From an uncultured Mediterranea sp. (GTDB lineage Bacteria > Bacteroidota > Bacteroidia > Bacteroidales > Bacteroidaceae): a stretch of 64,000 nt of DNA. The stretch covers positions 25,170 through 89,169 of the forward strand of contig CALZEQ010000007.1 in the NCBI GenBank assembly GCA_945641355.1, written 5' to 3'. Positions 53,975-62,016 of the stretch are shown in pieces. Within the stretch, counting starts at the first letter, position 1, and the number at the start of each line of letters is the position of its first letter. The position numbers were made by a program, and so were the translations under genes. Under the pieces are notes generated by a model. That model had not been told where the DNA came from and searched no databases. It saw nothing but the letters and a program-made list of their open reading frames with translations.

Positions 53975-54466
53975 TTAGGAGCGGCGGATATAGTCTACAA
54001 AGGCATAAGGGCAGGGATGTTTCTCATCGGCAGAGTGAGACTCTCTGCTTTTTTCTTGCCATAGCAGTGGAGAGATTTCCGGGAAATAGGTGTCTACCTG
54101 CGGGGCGGTTGCGTCAATTTCCGTCAGGCAGAGGCGGTCGGCTATGGGCAATGCCTGGCGATAGAGGCTGGCACCGCCGATGATGAACACCGCTTCTTCG
54201 GGACGGCAATGCTCCAGTGCTTCCTGAAGTGAACGGAAGTGCTCGGCACCGGGACAGACAATCGCCTCTTGACTTGAGAGGACGATGTTGCGACGGTTGG
54301 GCAAAGCGCCCTTCGGAAGCGATTCGAATGTCTTTCGGCCCATGATGATGGTGTGGCCTGTTGTCAGTGCCTTGAAGCGTTTCAAGTCGTTGGGTAGCCA
54401 GAACAGCAGTTTGTTCTGATAGCCTATTCCCAGTTGGCGGTCGATGGCGGCGATGATACTTATCAT
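53975..54466 (-). CDS. folA: Dihydrofolate reductase
   Basis: NADPH-dependent reduction of dihydrofolate. The N-terminus ISIIAAIDRQLGIGYQNKLLFWLPNDLKRFKALTTG carries the WxxPxDL core (here FWLPNDLKRF) with the catalytic aspartate, followed by GRKTFESLPKG and VFIIGGASLYRQALP for the cofactor. 163 residues is normal. It is 25 nt after thyA, which makes the dihydrofolate that this enzyme recycles. Confidence 0.95.
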   Translation of the reverse strand: MISIIAAIDRQLGIGYQNKLLFWLPNDLKRFKALTTGHTIIMGRKTFESLPKGALPNRRNIVLSSQEAIVCPGAEHFRSLQEALEHCRPEEAVFIIGGASLYRQALPIADRLCLTEIDATAPQVDTYFPEISPLLWQEKSRESHSADEKHPCPYAFVDYIRRS

Positions 54467-54491
54467 TTTTCTTTAGATTATGAATGATGAA

Positions 54492-55286
54492 TCAGACTGC
54501 TACCTTACCTGCAATGTGCGGGTGCGGGTTGTAGTTCCGCAGTTCAAAGTCCTCGTACTGGAAGTCGAAGATGCTTTTCACCTCCGGGTTGATGTACATC
54601 TGCGGTAGCGGACGCGGCTCGCGTGTCAGTTGCAACCGTACCTGTTCCAGATGATTCAGGTAGATGTGCGCGTCGCCCAGCGTATGCACAAAGTCGCCGG
54701 CCTTCAGTCCCGTCACCTGTGCCATCATCTGCAGCAGTAGGGCGTACGAGGCAATGTTGAACGGAACACCCAGAAAAATGTCGGCACTGCGCTGGTACAG
54801 TTGCAGGCTCAGCCGCCCGTCGGCCACATAGAACTGGAAGAAGGCGTGACAGGGAGGCAGGTTCATCTTGTCCAGGTCGCCCACGTTCCATGCACTCACA
54901 ATGATGCGCCGTGAGTCCGGATGATGTTTGATCGTTTCTACGGCTTCGCTTATCTGGTCGATGCAGCCCCCGTTGTAGTCGGGCCACGACCGCCATTGAT
55001 AGCCATAGATGTGTCCCAGGTCACCGTCCGGGCCGGCCCATTCGTTCCAGATGCGCACCCCGTGTTCTTGCAGATAGTGGACGTTGGTGTCGCCGCGCAG
55101 AAACCAGAGCAGTTCGTAGATGATGGATTTCAGGTGCAGCTTCTTGGTCGTGAGGCAGGGGAATCCGTCCTCCATGCGGAAGCGCATCTGATGTCCGAAT
55201 ACGCTGATGGTTCCCGTGCCGGTACGGTCGCTCTTCTCCACACCTTCGGTAAGTACCCGGCTCAGCAGGTCTAAATATTGTTTCAT
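54492..55286 (-). CDS. thyA: Thymidylate synthase
   Basis: Makes dTMP from dUMP with methylene-tetrahydrofolate. [16 protein letters not shown] near the N-terminus binds the phosphate, the active cysteine is in [14 protein letters not shown], and [19 protein letters not shown] with [17 protein letters not shown] complete the signature. At 264 residues it is the short (E. coli-like) class. It forms an operon with folA. Confidence 0.97.
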   Translation of the reverse strand: MKQYLDLLSRVLTEGVEKSDRTGTGTISVFGHQMRFRMEDGFPCLTTKKLHLKSIIYELLWFLRGDTNVHYLQEHGVRIWNEWAGPDGDLGHIYGYQWRSWPDYNGGCIDQISEAVETIKHHPDSRRIIVSAWNVGDLDKMNLPPCHAFFQFYVADGRLSLQLYQRSADIFLGVPFNIASYALLLQMMAQVTGLKAGDFVHTLGDAHIYLNHLEQVRLQLTREPRPLPQMYINPEVKSIFDFQYEDFELRNYNPHPHIAGKVAV

Positions 55287-55312
55287 TTCTCTTCGATCTT
55301 TGGTTGCAGTGG

Positions 55313-55320
55313 CAAATGTA
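55313..55320 (-). promoter_or_regulatory. -7 box for thyA-folA
   Basis: TACATTTG on the minus strand, 26 nt before the ATG. Confidence 0.45.
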
Positions 55321-55411
55321 CGGGTTATTTTTTATATTTCCCACCTTTCTGTGTGGTAATTCTAATCCTGTTGGCATTACTATCTGCTGGTAATCGTCGG
55401 CTCATAAGGAA

Positions 55412-56644
55412 TCAGAGGAAGGGAGTAAGCAAGTTGCCGAACCAACCTACAAATTTTTTCCAGGTGGAGCGTTGTTTCCAGTACGCAGGAGTCATCGGGG
55501 TACTGTTCTGCTTGTCGCGGGCAAACATCTCGTTCAGTTGCAGGGTGACGTCCCGGTCAAAGATAAAGGCATTCGTCTCGTAGTCGTAACGCAGGCTTCG
55601 ACTGTTCAGGTTGGCTGTGCCTACCGTACAGTATGTGCTGTCTACCATCATGATTTTCGAGTGGTGGAAGCCACCGTTGAACAGGTACACCTTGGCTCCT
55701 TTCTTCATCAGCTTGTGGGTGACGTAGAACGAGGCTTCGGGAGTGAAGGGAATGTCGGATACGGCGGGAATCATGATTTCCACCTCCGTTCCCCGCTTGA
55801 TGGCCTTCTTGATGGCCTTGCGGATGGATTTGGTCGGCACGAAGTAAGGGTTGACTAACTGGATGTTGTGCTGGGCAGATTGGATGGCTTCCGCGTAGGC
55901 GTGGCTGATGGAGCGGGGCGTTTCGCCAGGAGTGCGGTCTACGATGGCTACCTCTTGCGCTATGCTGTCGGGCAGCTGCGGTGAAGTGGGGAAGTAGGCT
56001 GGCCCGCCGATGTGCTGTCCCGTCTCCTTGTTCCACATAGTCAGGAAGATGCCCTGCAGGTAGCGCACCGCATCGCCTTCGATGCGCAGGTGCATGTCGT
56101 GCCACTGGCCTATCTTAGGCAGTCCGTGGATGTAGTAGTCGGCAATGTTCATGCCGCCTGTATAGCCGATGTGACCGTCTATCACTACAATCTTGCGATG
56201 GTCGCGGTGCATGGCGTGGTTTACCCAGGGGAAGGTGATGGGGTCGAACTTCACCAGCTCTATGCCCCGTTGCCGTATGGATTCAATATGCTTCTTCTTC
56301 AGCGGTTGGTTGTTCGAGCTGTTGCCGAAGGCATCGAACATGGCACGTACCTCTACACCCTCGCTTGCCTTGATGGCCAATAGGTCGAACAGTGCGTTGG
56401 CGATGGAGTCGTTGCGGAAATTGAAATACTCCAGATGGATATGATGATGGGCACACCGGATTTCCTCGAAGAGGTCTTCAAACTTCTCCTGTCCCGACAT
56501 CAGCAGTTCCACTTGGTTGTTGCCGGTGACGTGGATATCCGTTTGCATCAGATAGTCGGCAAAGAGGCTGTCGCTTCGCTCTTGTGCCCTTGTGTAGGTG
56601 ACGGCCAGCAGGAGGACCGTGATAATGAACAGAATCTTTCTCAA
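55412..56644 (-). CDS. Phospholipase D-family protein (cardiolipin synthase-like), exported
   Basis: A 410-residue protein with two HKD motifs: HAMHRDHRKIVVIDGHIGYTGG and HHSKIMMVDSTYCTVGTANLNSRS, the pair that makes the PLD active site. The segments ALFDLLAIKASEGVEVRAMFDAFG and LQGIFLTMWNKETG are those of bacterial cardiolipin synthases. Unlike E. coli ClsA it lacks two N-terminal membrane helices and begins with a cleavable-looking signal (RKILFIITVLLLAVTYTRAQ), so the enzyme may be periplasmic. A nuclease or phospholipase role is also possible. Confidence 0.85.
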   Translation of the reverse strand: MRKILFIITVLLLAVTYTRAQERSDSLFADYLMQTDIHVTGNNQVELLMSGQEKFEDLFEEIRCAHHHIHLEYFNFRNDSIANALFDLLAIKASEGVEVRAMFDAFGNSSNNQPLKKKHIESIRQRGIELVKFDPITFPWVNHAMHRDHRKIVVIDGHIGYTGGMNIADYYIHGLPKIGQWHDMHLRIEGDAVRYLQGIFLTMWNKETGQHIGGPAYFPTSPQLPDSIAQEVAIVDRTPGETPRSISHAYAEAIQSAQHNIQLVNPYFVPTKSIRKAIKKAIKRGTEVEIMIPAVSDIPFTPEASFYVTHKLMKKGAKVYLFNGGFHHSKIMMVDSTYCTVGTANLNSRSLRYDYETNAFIFDRDVTLQLNEMFARDKQNSTPMTPAYWKQRSTWKKFVGWFGNLLTPFL

Positions 56645-56677
56645 AACTTTTGCGTTTTATTTAGTTTTAAACGGTCG

Positions 56678-56685
56678 CAAATATA
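56678..56685 (-). promoter_or_regulatory. -7 box for the PLD-family gene
   Basis: TATATTTG on the minus strand, 33 nt before the ATG. TTTG is present upstream but at a longer 23-nt spacing. Confidence 0.45.
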
Positions 56686-56748
56686 CGATTTCTCGTTGGC
56701 TTGATAAACAAACTGTCCTTATTTTATGTGAAAAGGGGCACTCTCCAT

Positions 56749-57075
56749 TTACTCCAGCGTGGCTACCTTCCTGTAGACCAGACAGAGCAGTACTGCTCCG
56801 GCGATGGCCAGCGACTTCAGGTCCATCTCTGCCGTTCCGTTCTGCCACATGGCATCGAAGATTTCGCGCAGGGCATTCGTTATCAGTCCCCATCCGTCTA
56901 ACAGGACAAACAGCAGCACAGCCAATGAACAACAGAAGCCTGTCCAGAGGCAAGACACGAGGTTGTTGCGTCGGGGCAAGCTACGCACGACGCGGTGGGT
57001 GAACCCGTTGTCGGCTATGTCGGCTCTGCCGGGAGCCAAAAACTGTTGAATTAATGAGTCGTCATTTTCCGTCAT
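56749..57075 (-). CDS. DUF5056-like single-pass protein, possible anti-sigma partner
   Basis: A 108-residue protein. The first 35 residues are soluble (DDSLIQQFLAPGRADIADNGFTHRVVRSLPRRNN) and are followed by a membrane helix (about 40-62) and a second hydrophobic segment near the end (LAIAGAVLLCLVYRKV). The NGFTHRVVRSLPRR stretch followed by a membrane anchor matches the family I know as DUF5056, found beside ECF sigma genes. It overlaps the sigma gene by 14 nt, so coupling is tight. An anti-sigma role is inferred from position only. Confidence 0.75.
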   Translation of the reverse strand: MTENDDSLIQQFLAPGRADIADNGFTHRVVRSLPRRNNLVSCLWTGFCCSLAVLLFVLLDGWGLITNALREIFDAMWQNGTAEMDLKSLAIAGAVLLCLVYRKVATLE

Positions 57076-57610
57076 ATCCGTTTTGTTTTAAGTAAGTCGC
57101 CATTTTTTCTTTGGCCCGTGAAAGGTGGCTTTTGACCGTCCCCGACGGACACCCCATGATACCGGCTATCTTGTCGATGCTCTGATCCTCCAGATAGAAG
57201 AGGGTGATGCAGGTGCGTTCCGTCTCTTTCAGGGTGCTGAGGGCACGGTAGATGTCCATCCGTTGTCCCACATCCGTCTGCTGCACACTGTATTCAGCAT
57301 CTACCTGATGGGTCTCCAGGTCTGTTGTCTCCTTTCGGGTGCGAAGATAGTCATAAAATTGATTATATCCAATACGGTAGAGCCAAGTGGAGAAACTGGA
57401 GAGGTTACTGAACGAGGCCAGGTTGGTATAGGCTTTGATGAAGGTCTCCTGTGCCAGATCGTCGCTCAGCTCACTGTCACCACAGGTCAGGTGCAGGAAG
57501 AAGCGCCGCAAGGGCGACTGATACTTCCCGACCAGTTGGTCGAAGGCACGGTTGTTGTGCAGCACCACGACCTGTGCGACTAACGATATGTCACTGAGCT
57601 GACTTCTCAT
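57062..57610 (-). CDS. ECF-type RNA polymerase sigma factor
   Basis: A 182-residue sigma-70 family protein with region 2 (FDQLVGKYQSPLRRFFLHLTCG, then DLAQETFIKAYTNLASF and FSTWLYRIGYNQFYDYLR) and region 4 (ALSTLKETERTCITLFYLEDQSIDKIAGIMGCPSGTVKSHLSRAKEKM), with no region 1 or 3. It lies between a DUF6249 membrane protein gene (4-nt ATGA overlap upstream) and the DUF5056-like gene. The three should respond to one envelope signal. Confidence 0.93.
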   Translation of the reverse strand: MRSQLSDISLVAQVVVLHNNRAFDQLVGKYQSPLRRFFLHLTCGDSELSDDLAQETFIKAYTNLASFSNLSSFSTWLYRIGYNQFYDYLRTRKETTDLETHQVDAEYSVQQTDVGQRMDIYRALSTLKETERTCITLFYLEDQSIDKIAGIMGCPSGTVKSHLSRAKEKMATYLKQNGYDGK

Positions 57611-58305
57611 TTCGTCTCCTCTTCTGGCTCCTTTTGTATGTAAGGCATCACTTCCTGTTTGCCAGCCGTAGCGTTGTCACTCTGCTTTCCCTTTCCGGTC
57701 GGTTCCTGTGTGTAGTGGATGACTACCTGTCCGAATCCCATGAACATGATGAGCAGTCCGATGCATCCCAGTCCGAACTCACCGGTCAGTGCCCATAGCA
57801 TGATGAAGAGTCCGATGCCTACGAATATGCTGTTGATGCCCTTGCTGCGCAGGTCGTTGGTGCGTACTGGCTCTTGGAAGAGTTGTTCGGGCAACGGTTT
57901 CCCGCTGGCCAATGCCTGTTCGGCCAGGCGGTATTTGGCCTTGCGCGTCTTGTATCGGAAGTAGAAGATGAAGAAGATGATGATGGCCGGCAGTCCGAAT
58001 ACGGCGATGATGGCTACGATGGGTATCATCCGCTCCAGTCCCTGTACGTAGAAGTCATAGTCATTTCGTTCGTGCCGTCCGTCCCAACGTTCCGATGCAT
58101 GGTTGGGGTCGTATTGGCCGGGTTGCTCGTAGGTAGTGATGCTCAGGGTGTCAATTTGCGTGTTTCCGTCTATCACCGTGTCCTGCAGTTCGATAATCCG
58201 TTTCACATTGCCCTCTTCATCCCGTTCCGTGATTCGTCGGGTGCTTCCGTTGGCCAACAGGCAGAAGGTGATGGCCAGCCATAATCCTAAAATGAATCGT
58301 TTCAT
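57607..58305 (-). CDS. DUF6249-like membrane protein in sigma factor operon
   Basis: A 232-residue protein. A signal peptide (about 1-22) is followed by a periplasmic stretch with repeated charged residues (RRITERDEEGNVKRIIEL), then a membrane helix (about 92-113, MIPIVAIIAVFGLPAIIIFFIFYF), a cytoplasmic KTRKAKYRLAEQALASGKPLP segment and two more helices (about 160-195). The LAEQALASGKPLP segment followed by paired helices is the feature I associate with DUF6249. It is first in the operon, upstream of the sigma gene. Confidence 0.78.
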   Translation of the reverse strand: MKRFILGLWLAITFCLLANGSTRRITERDEEGNVKRIIELQDTVIDGNTQIDTLSITTYEQPGQYDPNHASERWDGRHERNDYDFYVQGLERMIPIVAIIAVFGLPAIIIFFIFYFRYKTRKAKYRLAEQALASGKPLPEQLFQEPVRTNDLRSKGINSIFVGIGLFIMLWALTGEFGLGCIGLLIMFMGFGQVVIHYTQEPTGKGKQSDNATAGKQEVMPYIQKEPEEETK

Positions 58306-58446
58306 ATTGCTTTTATTGTTTTAGTTATTCTTTTTACACTCGTCTACTTGTAGCTCGTAACTATCCATTAGACGCACATATCGGTCTATAAAGTTGCAAA
58401 GAGACGAATTTTTTTTTGATTCACCGAAACTTTCAGAGAAAACAAT

Positions 58447-58454
58447 TATATTTG
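58447..58454 (+). promoter_or_regulatory. -7 box for plsC-like gene
   Basis: TATATTTG, 20 nt before the ATG at 58475. Confidence 0.5.
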
Positions 58455-58474
58455 TGGCACTAAAAACCTATGCC

Positions 58475-59224
58475 ATGAAGATACTATATTCCATTTATCA
58501 GATTTGTTTCGCCCTGCCGGTGCTGTTGCTGCTCACCATCCTGACCGCTCTGACTACCATTGTCGGTTCCATGATAGGAGGGGCACACATCTGGGGGTAC
58601 TATCCGGCCAAGGTCTGGTCACGGTTGGTCTGCTACCTGTTGTTGCTGCCTGTGCATGTACAGGGTCGCGAGAAGCTGCACAGCCGTACCTCATACGTCT
58701 TTGTCCCCAATCATCAGGGTGCTTTCGATATCTTCTTGATTTATGGATTTCTGAACCGCAACTTCAAGTGGATGATGAAGAAGAGCCTGCGTAAGATACC
58801 TTTTGTCGGCAAGGCTTGCGAGAGTGCCGGTCACATTTTTGTAGACCGTTCCAATCCAAAAAAAATTCTGGCCACCATGCGTCAGGCCGAGTCATCGCTT
58901 ACCGATGGCGTTTCATTAGTGGTCTTTCCCGAGGGGGCACGCACCTACACCGGCAAGCTGGGACCTTTCAAACGTGGTGCCTTCCAGTTGGCCGACGATT
59001 TGCAGCTGGCCGTCGTACCCGTCACTATCAGCGGCTCGTTCCAGATACTGCCCCGTACAGGCAAGTGGATTCATCGTCATGCACTGCAGATGGTTATTCA
59101 CGACCCCATACCTCCCAAGGGGCAGGGGGCGGAGAATGTGCGGGCTACCATGGCAGAGGCACTGACAGCCGTAGAGAGTGCCTTGCCCGTGGAGTACAGG
59201 AGCTCGGAAAAAAAGGAAGGGTAG
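58475..59224 (+). CDS. 1-acyl-sn-glycerol-3-phosphate acyltransferase (PlsC-like)
   Basis: The ATG at 58475 follows the -7 box; the ORF-track start (58394) lies before it. The 249-residue enzyme has an N-terminal membrane helix (about 5-30), the acyltransferase motif NHQGAFDIFLIYGF (H-x4-D), KWMMKKSLRKIPFVG, and VVFPEGARTYTGKLGPFKRGAFQLA (motif III, with the FPEG core). It acylates lysophosphatidic acid during phospholipid synthesis. Confidence 0.93.
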   Translation: MKILYSIYQICFALPVLLLLTILTALTTIVGSMIGGAHIWGYYPAKVWSRLVCYLLLLPVHVQGREKLHSRTSYVFVPNHQGAFDIFLIYGFLNRNFKWMMKKSLRKIPFVGKACESAGHIFVDRSNPKKILATMRQAESSLTDGVSLVVFPEGARTYTGKLGPFKRGAFQLADDLQLAVVPVTISGSFQILPRTGKWIHRHALQMVIHDPIPPKGQGAENVRATMAEALTAVESALPVEYRSSEKKEG

Positions 59225-59228
59225 CGGA

Positions 59229-59258
59229 TTGTTTATTCAGATTAAATCGTTACCTTTG
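59229..59258 (+). promoter_or_regulatory. Strong promoter without an adjacent gene
   Basis: TTG at 59229-59231 and TACCTTTG at 59251-59258 are exactly 19 nt apart, one of the best matches in the window. The first convincing start codon is 345 nt further on. Confidence 0.65.
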
Positions 59259-59264
59259 CCGCGT

Positions 59265-59340
59265 ACACATCCCGCTCAGGGATTCTCTCGCTCAAAAGGT
59301 GCCTTTTGCGGGCAAACACGCAGAAGCAGCTCCTTGTAAC
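59265..59340 (+). ncRNA. Possible small RNA or structured leader
   Basis: Starting at the predicted transcript start, CCCG (59271-59274) can pair with CGGG (59309-59312), enclosing CAAAAGG/CCTTTTG (59293-59308). The 379-bp gap 59225-59603 has no other recognised feature. ORFs of 71 and 81 residues on either strand look random. No family is recognised; it could simply be a long leader of the HTH gene. Confidence 0.3.
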
Positions 59341-59603
59341 TGATTACTGATAATGGGATTGGCCGGGGTCGGTCGTCCGATTTGTGGAATAGCGTTTCCA
59401 TTCATCTACTTACGATATATGGGCTTTTGCTCTTATTCTCACAGTCTGAAAACCGCCAATTTGAAGCACACGAGGATAAGCAGTCGAAAGGTCGCGACTC
59501 CATTTGTGGGGCGTGAGCTGTTCATGCTTGTTTGTGTGCAAGGTGCTTGGTGGTACCTCAGATTGTGATAAGCAATGAATGGTTCCGTCTTTTTTGTGGC
59601 ACT

Positions 59604-59837
59604 ATGATTCACATAGGAAAAATCATCGAGAACGAATTCTACAGCCAGGGCCGTTCGGTATCGTGGCTGGCCGAACGCTTGCATTGCGACCGTACCAATA
59701 TATATAATATATTCAAGCGTGAAAGCATTGATACGGCCTTGCTTCGTCGCATTTCAGACCTCCTGCAGCACGATTTCTTCGATTACTATACACGCGACTT
59801 GAAGCAGGGTGTTGAAAATTCTTCTACAGATTGTTGA
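59604..59837 (+). CDS. Small HTH (XRE-like) DNA-binding protein
   Basis: The ATG at 59604 gives 77 residues beginning MIHIGKIIENEFYSQGRSVS. The segment WLAERLHCDRTNIYNIFKRESIDTALLRRISDLL is a helix-turn-helix of the lambda-repressor/XRE kind, and the phylum has many such one-domain proteins. It lies 71 nt before the fimbrial genes on the same strand and could regulate them; that is inference. Confidence 0.75.
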   Translation: MIHIGKIIENEFYSQGRSVSWLAERLHCDRTNIYNIFKRESIDTALLRRISDLLQHDFFDYYTRDLKQGVENSSTDC

Positions 59838-59908
59838 ATTATCCGCCACAGCAAAATGTAGTCGTTCTGAACATAAAATAGGAACTTTGCACCAAGTAAA
59901 GAATAGTT

Positions 59909-60508
59909 ATGCAAAGTTCTGATATGAAGCTGAAAATCTACCTGATTTTATGTGTGGGCCTCTTCTTCAGCCTGAACGCAAGAAGCCAAGTCGTGGCACT
60001 CAAGAGCAACCTGCTCTACGATGCCGCAGCTACCATCAATGCAGGAGCCGAGGTGGGTCTCGCTCCCAAGTGGACGCTCGATGTGTCGGGCAACTACAAC
60101 GGCTGGACACTCTCACACGGCCGTAAGTGGAAGCATTGGCTGATACAGCCCGAAGCACGCTATTGGCTGTGCGACCGTTTCTCGGGCCACTTCCTCGGCC
60201 TCCATGCCCATGGTGGCAAGTACAACGTAGCCCATCTGGGCAACGGAATCTCTTTTTTGGGAAGCGACCTCTCCAAGTTGTCAGACTATCGCTATCAGGG
60301 ATGGTTTGTCGGAGCCGGTGTAGCCTACGGCTATGCCTGGGTGCTGGGCAAGCATTGGAACCTGGAGGCAGAGATTGGTGTAGGCTATGCCTATACGCAG
60401 TTTGACAAGTTCGAAAACTCCGGCTGCGGACGGAAGGTCGCTTCGGACAAGAGCCACCACTATGTCGGCCCTACCAAGGCGGCTATCAATTTAGTCTATC
60501 TATTCTGA
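59909..60508 (+). CDS. DUF3575 outer membrane protein of fimbrial cluster
   Basis: A 199-residue exported protein (signal peptide ending ARSQ). The mature part reads VALKSNLLYDAAATINAGAEVGLAPKWTLDVSGNYNGW and ends in AAINLVYLF, the pattern of the DUF3575 beta-barrel family that leads Mfa/Fim-type fimbrial operons in Bacteroidales. Alternating aromatic strands suggest a small outer membrane barrel. A second ATG (59924) is possible. It is 21 nt before the DUF3868 gene. Confidence 0.88.
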   Translation: MQSSDMKLKIYLILCVGLFFSLNARSQVVALKSNLLYDAAATINAGAEVGLAPKWTLDVSGNYNGWTLSHGRKWKHWLIQPEARYWLCDRFSGHFLGLHAHGGKYNVAHLGNGISFLGSDLSKLSDYRYQGWFVGAGVAYGYAWVLGKHWNLEAEIGVGYAYTQFDKFENSGCGRKVASDKSHHYVGPTKAAINLVYLF

Positions 60509-60529
60509 AACTAACAACAAAACCAGACA

Positions 60530-61945
60530 ATGAAACGATATCTCCTTATGTTGGCGGCCCTTTGGGTCGCATTGGCACAGGTGGCTGCGCAGGGAGTGCA
60601 AGGCGTGAAGGCCGACAGTGTGCACATGGCGCGTAATGGCAGCTATATGGCTGTGGACATGAGCCTCGACCTTTCGGACCTCTCTGTGGGAAGCAACCGT
60701 GCCGTCCTGCTGACTCCCCGTTTGGTGAAGGGCAATCACTCTGCCGACCTCCCTTCGGTAGGCATCTATGGGCGTCAGCGCTATTACTATTATGTACGCA
60801 ATGGTGAGAGCATGCTCACCGGCCCTACAGAGACGGTGCTACGCGCCTCCCGTCAGCCCGACCGTCAGCCCTATCAGGCCCTGATACCTTACGAGGCGTG
60901 GATGGACGGTTCGCAGTTGCAGTTGCATCGTCAGGATTACGGATGCTGCAGCACGGTGCTGACCGAAGCAGACGACACGCTGATAGACCGTTGGACGGAC
61001 GGGAAGCAGACTTATATGCCGGCTCTGGCCTATCTTCGTCCGCAGGCCGAGGCCGTAAAGAGCCGTTCGCTGCAAGGCTCTGCCTACATCGACTTCCCCG
61101 TCAACCAGACCGTCATCCGTCCCGACTATCGCAACAACCGTGTGGAACTGGCCAAGATACAAGCTACCATCGACTCGGTGAGGAACGATGCCGACATCCG
61201 CGTCACAGCCCTCTCCATCAAGAGTTTCGCTTCTCCCGAGGGCAGCTATCAGAGCAATGCCCGTCTGGCCGAAGGACGTACGCAGGCGTTGAAGCAGTAT
61301 GTGATGGGACAGTATGACTTCCCCGCTTCGTTCATCGCCACCTCCTACGAGCCCGAGAACTGGGACGGACTGCGTGCCTACGTGGCACAGTGTACACTGC
61401 CGCACAGGCAGGAAATTTTGGCTCTGATAGATAGCAACCGCGAACCGGACAACAAGGAGTGGAAGATCAAGTCGGAGTATCCCGACGACTATCGCTCGCT
61501 GCTGGCCGACTGCTATCCGGCCTTACGCCGTTCCGACTACCGCGTAGAGTACATCATCCGCCGCTTCACCGATGTAGAGGAGTGCAAGCGCGTGTTGCAG
61601 ACGCAGCCGCAGAAGCTCAGTCTGGAGGAGTTCTACTTTGTGGCACAGACGCTGGAACCGGGTAGTGAAGCTTACAACGAGGTGTTCGAGACAGCCGTAC
61701 GCATGTACCCGTCCGATCCAGTGGCCAATCTGAATGCTGCCAACACGGCTTTGGTTCGGGGCGACCTGAAGCGTGCCGCACACTACCTGGAGAAGGCGGG
61801 CGACTCTCCGCAGGCTCTCTATGCCCGCGGTGTCCATGCCCTCCTTTCGGGCAATCGGGGTATTGCCCGCGAACTGCTGCAGCAGGCCAGTCAGGCCGGT
61901 GTCACCGAGGCTGCCCAGACGCTGAAGGATATGGAAACCCTTTGA
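60530..61945 (+). CDS. DUF3868 protein with OmpA-like domain, fimbrial cluster
   Basis: A 471-residue exported protein (signal about 1-20). The N-terminal half (about 25-160) has the DUF3868 strands, for example MAVDMSLDLSDLSVGSNRAVLLTPRLV. An OmpA-like peptidoglycan-binding domain follows (about 180-290: YIDFPVNQTVIRPDYRNN, then FASPEGSYQSNARLAEGRTQAL). The end has TPR-like helices (SDPVANLNAANTALVRGDLKRAAHYLEKAG). It may anchor the fimbrial platform to the cell wall. Confidence 0.88.
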   Translation: MKRYLLMLAALWVALAQVAAQGVQGVKADSVHMARNGSYMAVDMSLDLSDLSVGSNRAVLLTPRLVKGNHSADLPSVGIYGRQRYYYYVRNGESMLTGPTETVLRASRQPDRQPYQALIPYEAWMDGSQLQLHRQDYGCCSTVLTEADDTLIDRWTDGKQTYMPALAYLRPQAEAVKSRSLQGSAYIDFPVNQTVIRPDYRNNRVELAKIQATIDSVRNDADIRVTALSIKSFASPEGSYQSNARLAEGRTQALKQYVMGQYDFPASFIATSYEPENWDGLRAYVAQCTLPHRQEILALIDSNREPDNKEWKIKSEYPDDYRSLLADCYPALRRSDYRVEYIIRRFTDVEECKRVLQTQPQKLSLEEFYFVAQTLEPGSEAYNEVFETAVRMYPSDPVANLNAANTALVRGDLKRAAHYLEKAGDSPQALYARGVHALLSGNRGIARELLQQASQAGVTEAAQTLKDMETL

Positions 61946-62016
61946 GGACGTTCCATGTGGATAGAGAAGAGTTTTAATCACAAAATCATTTACTAATCGA
62001 GCTAAATTTTGACAAC

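Noticed and set aside
59353-59568. 71-residue ORF in the gap before the HTH gene
   Set aside because: No family features, no suitable start context, and an overlapping antisense ORF of equal quality; probably chance.
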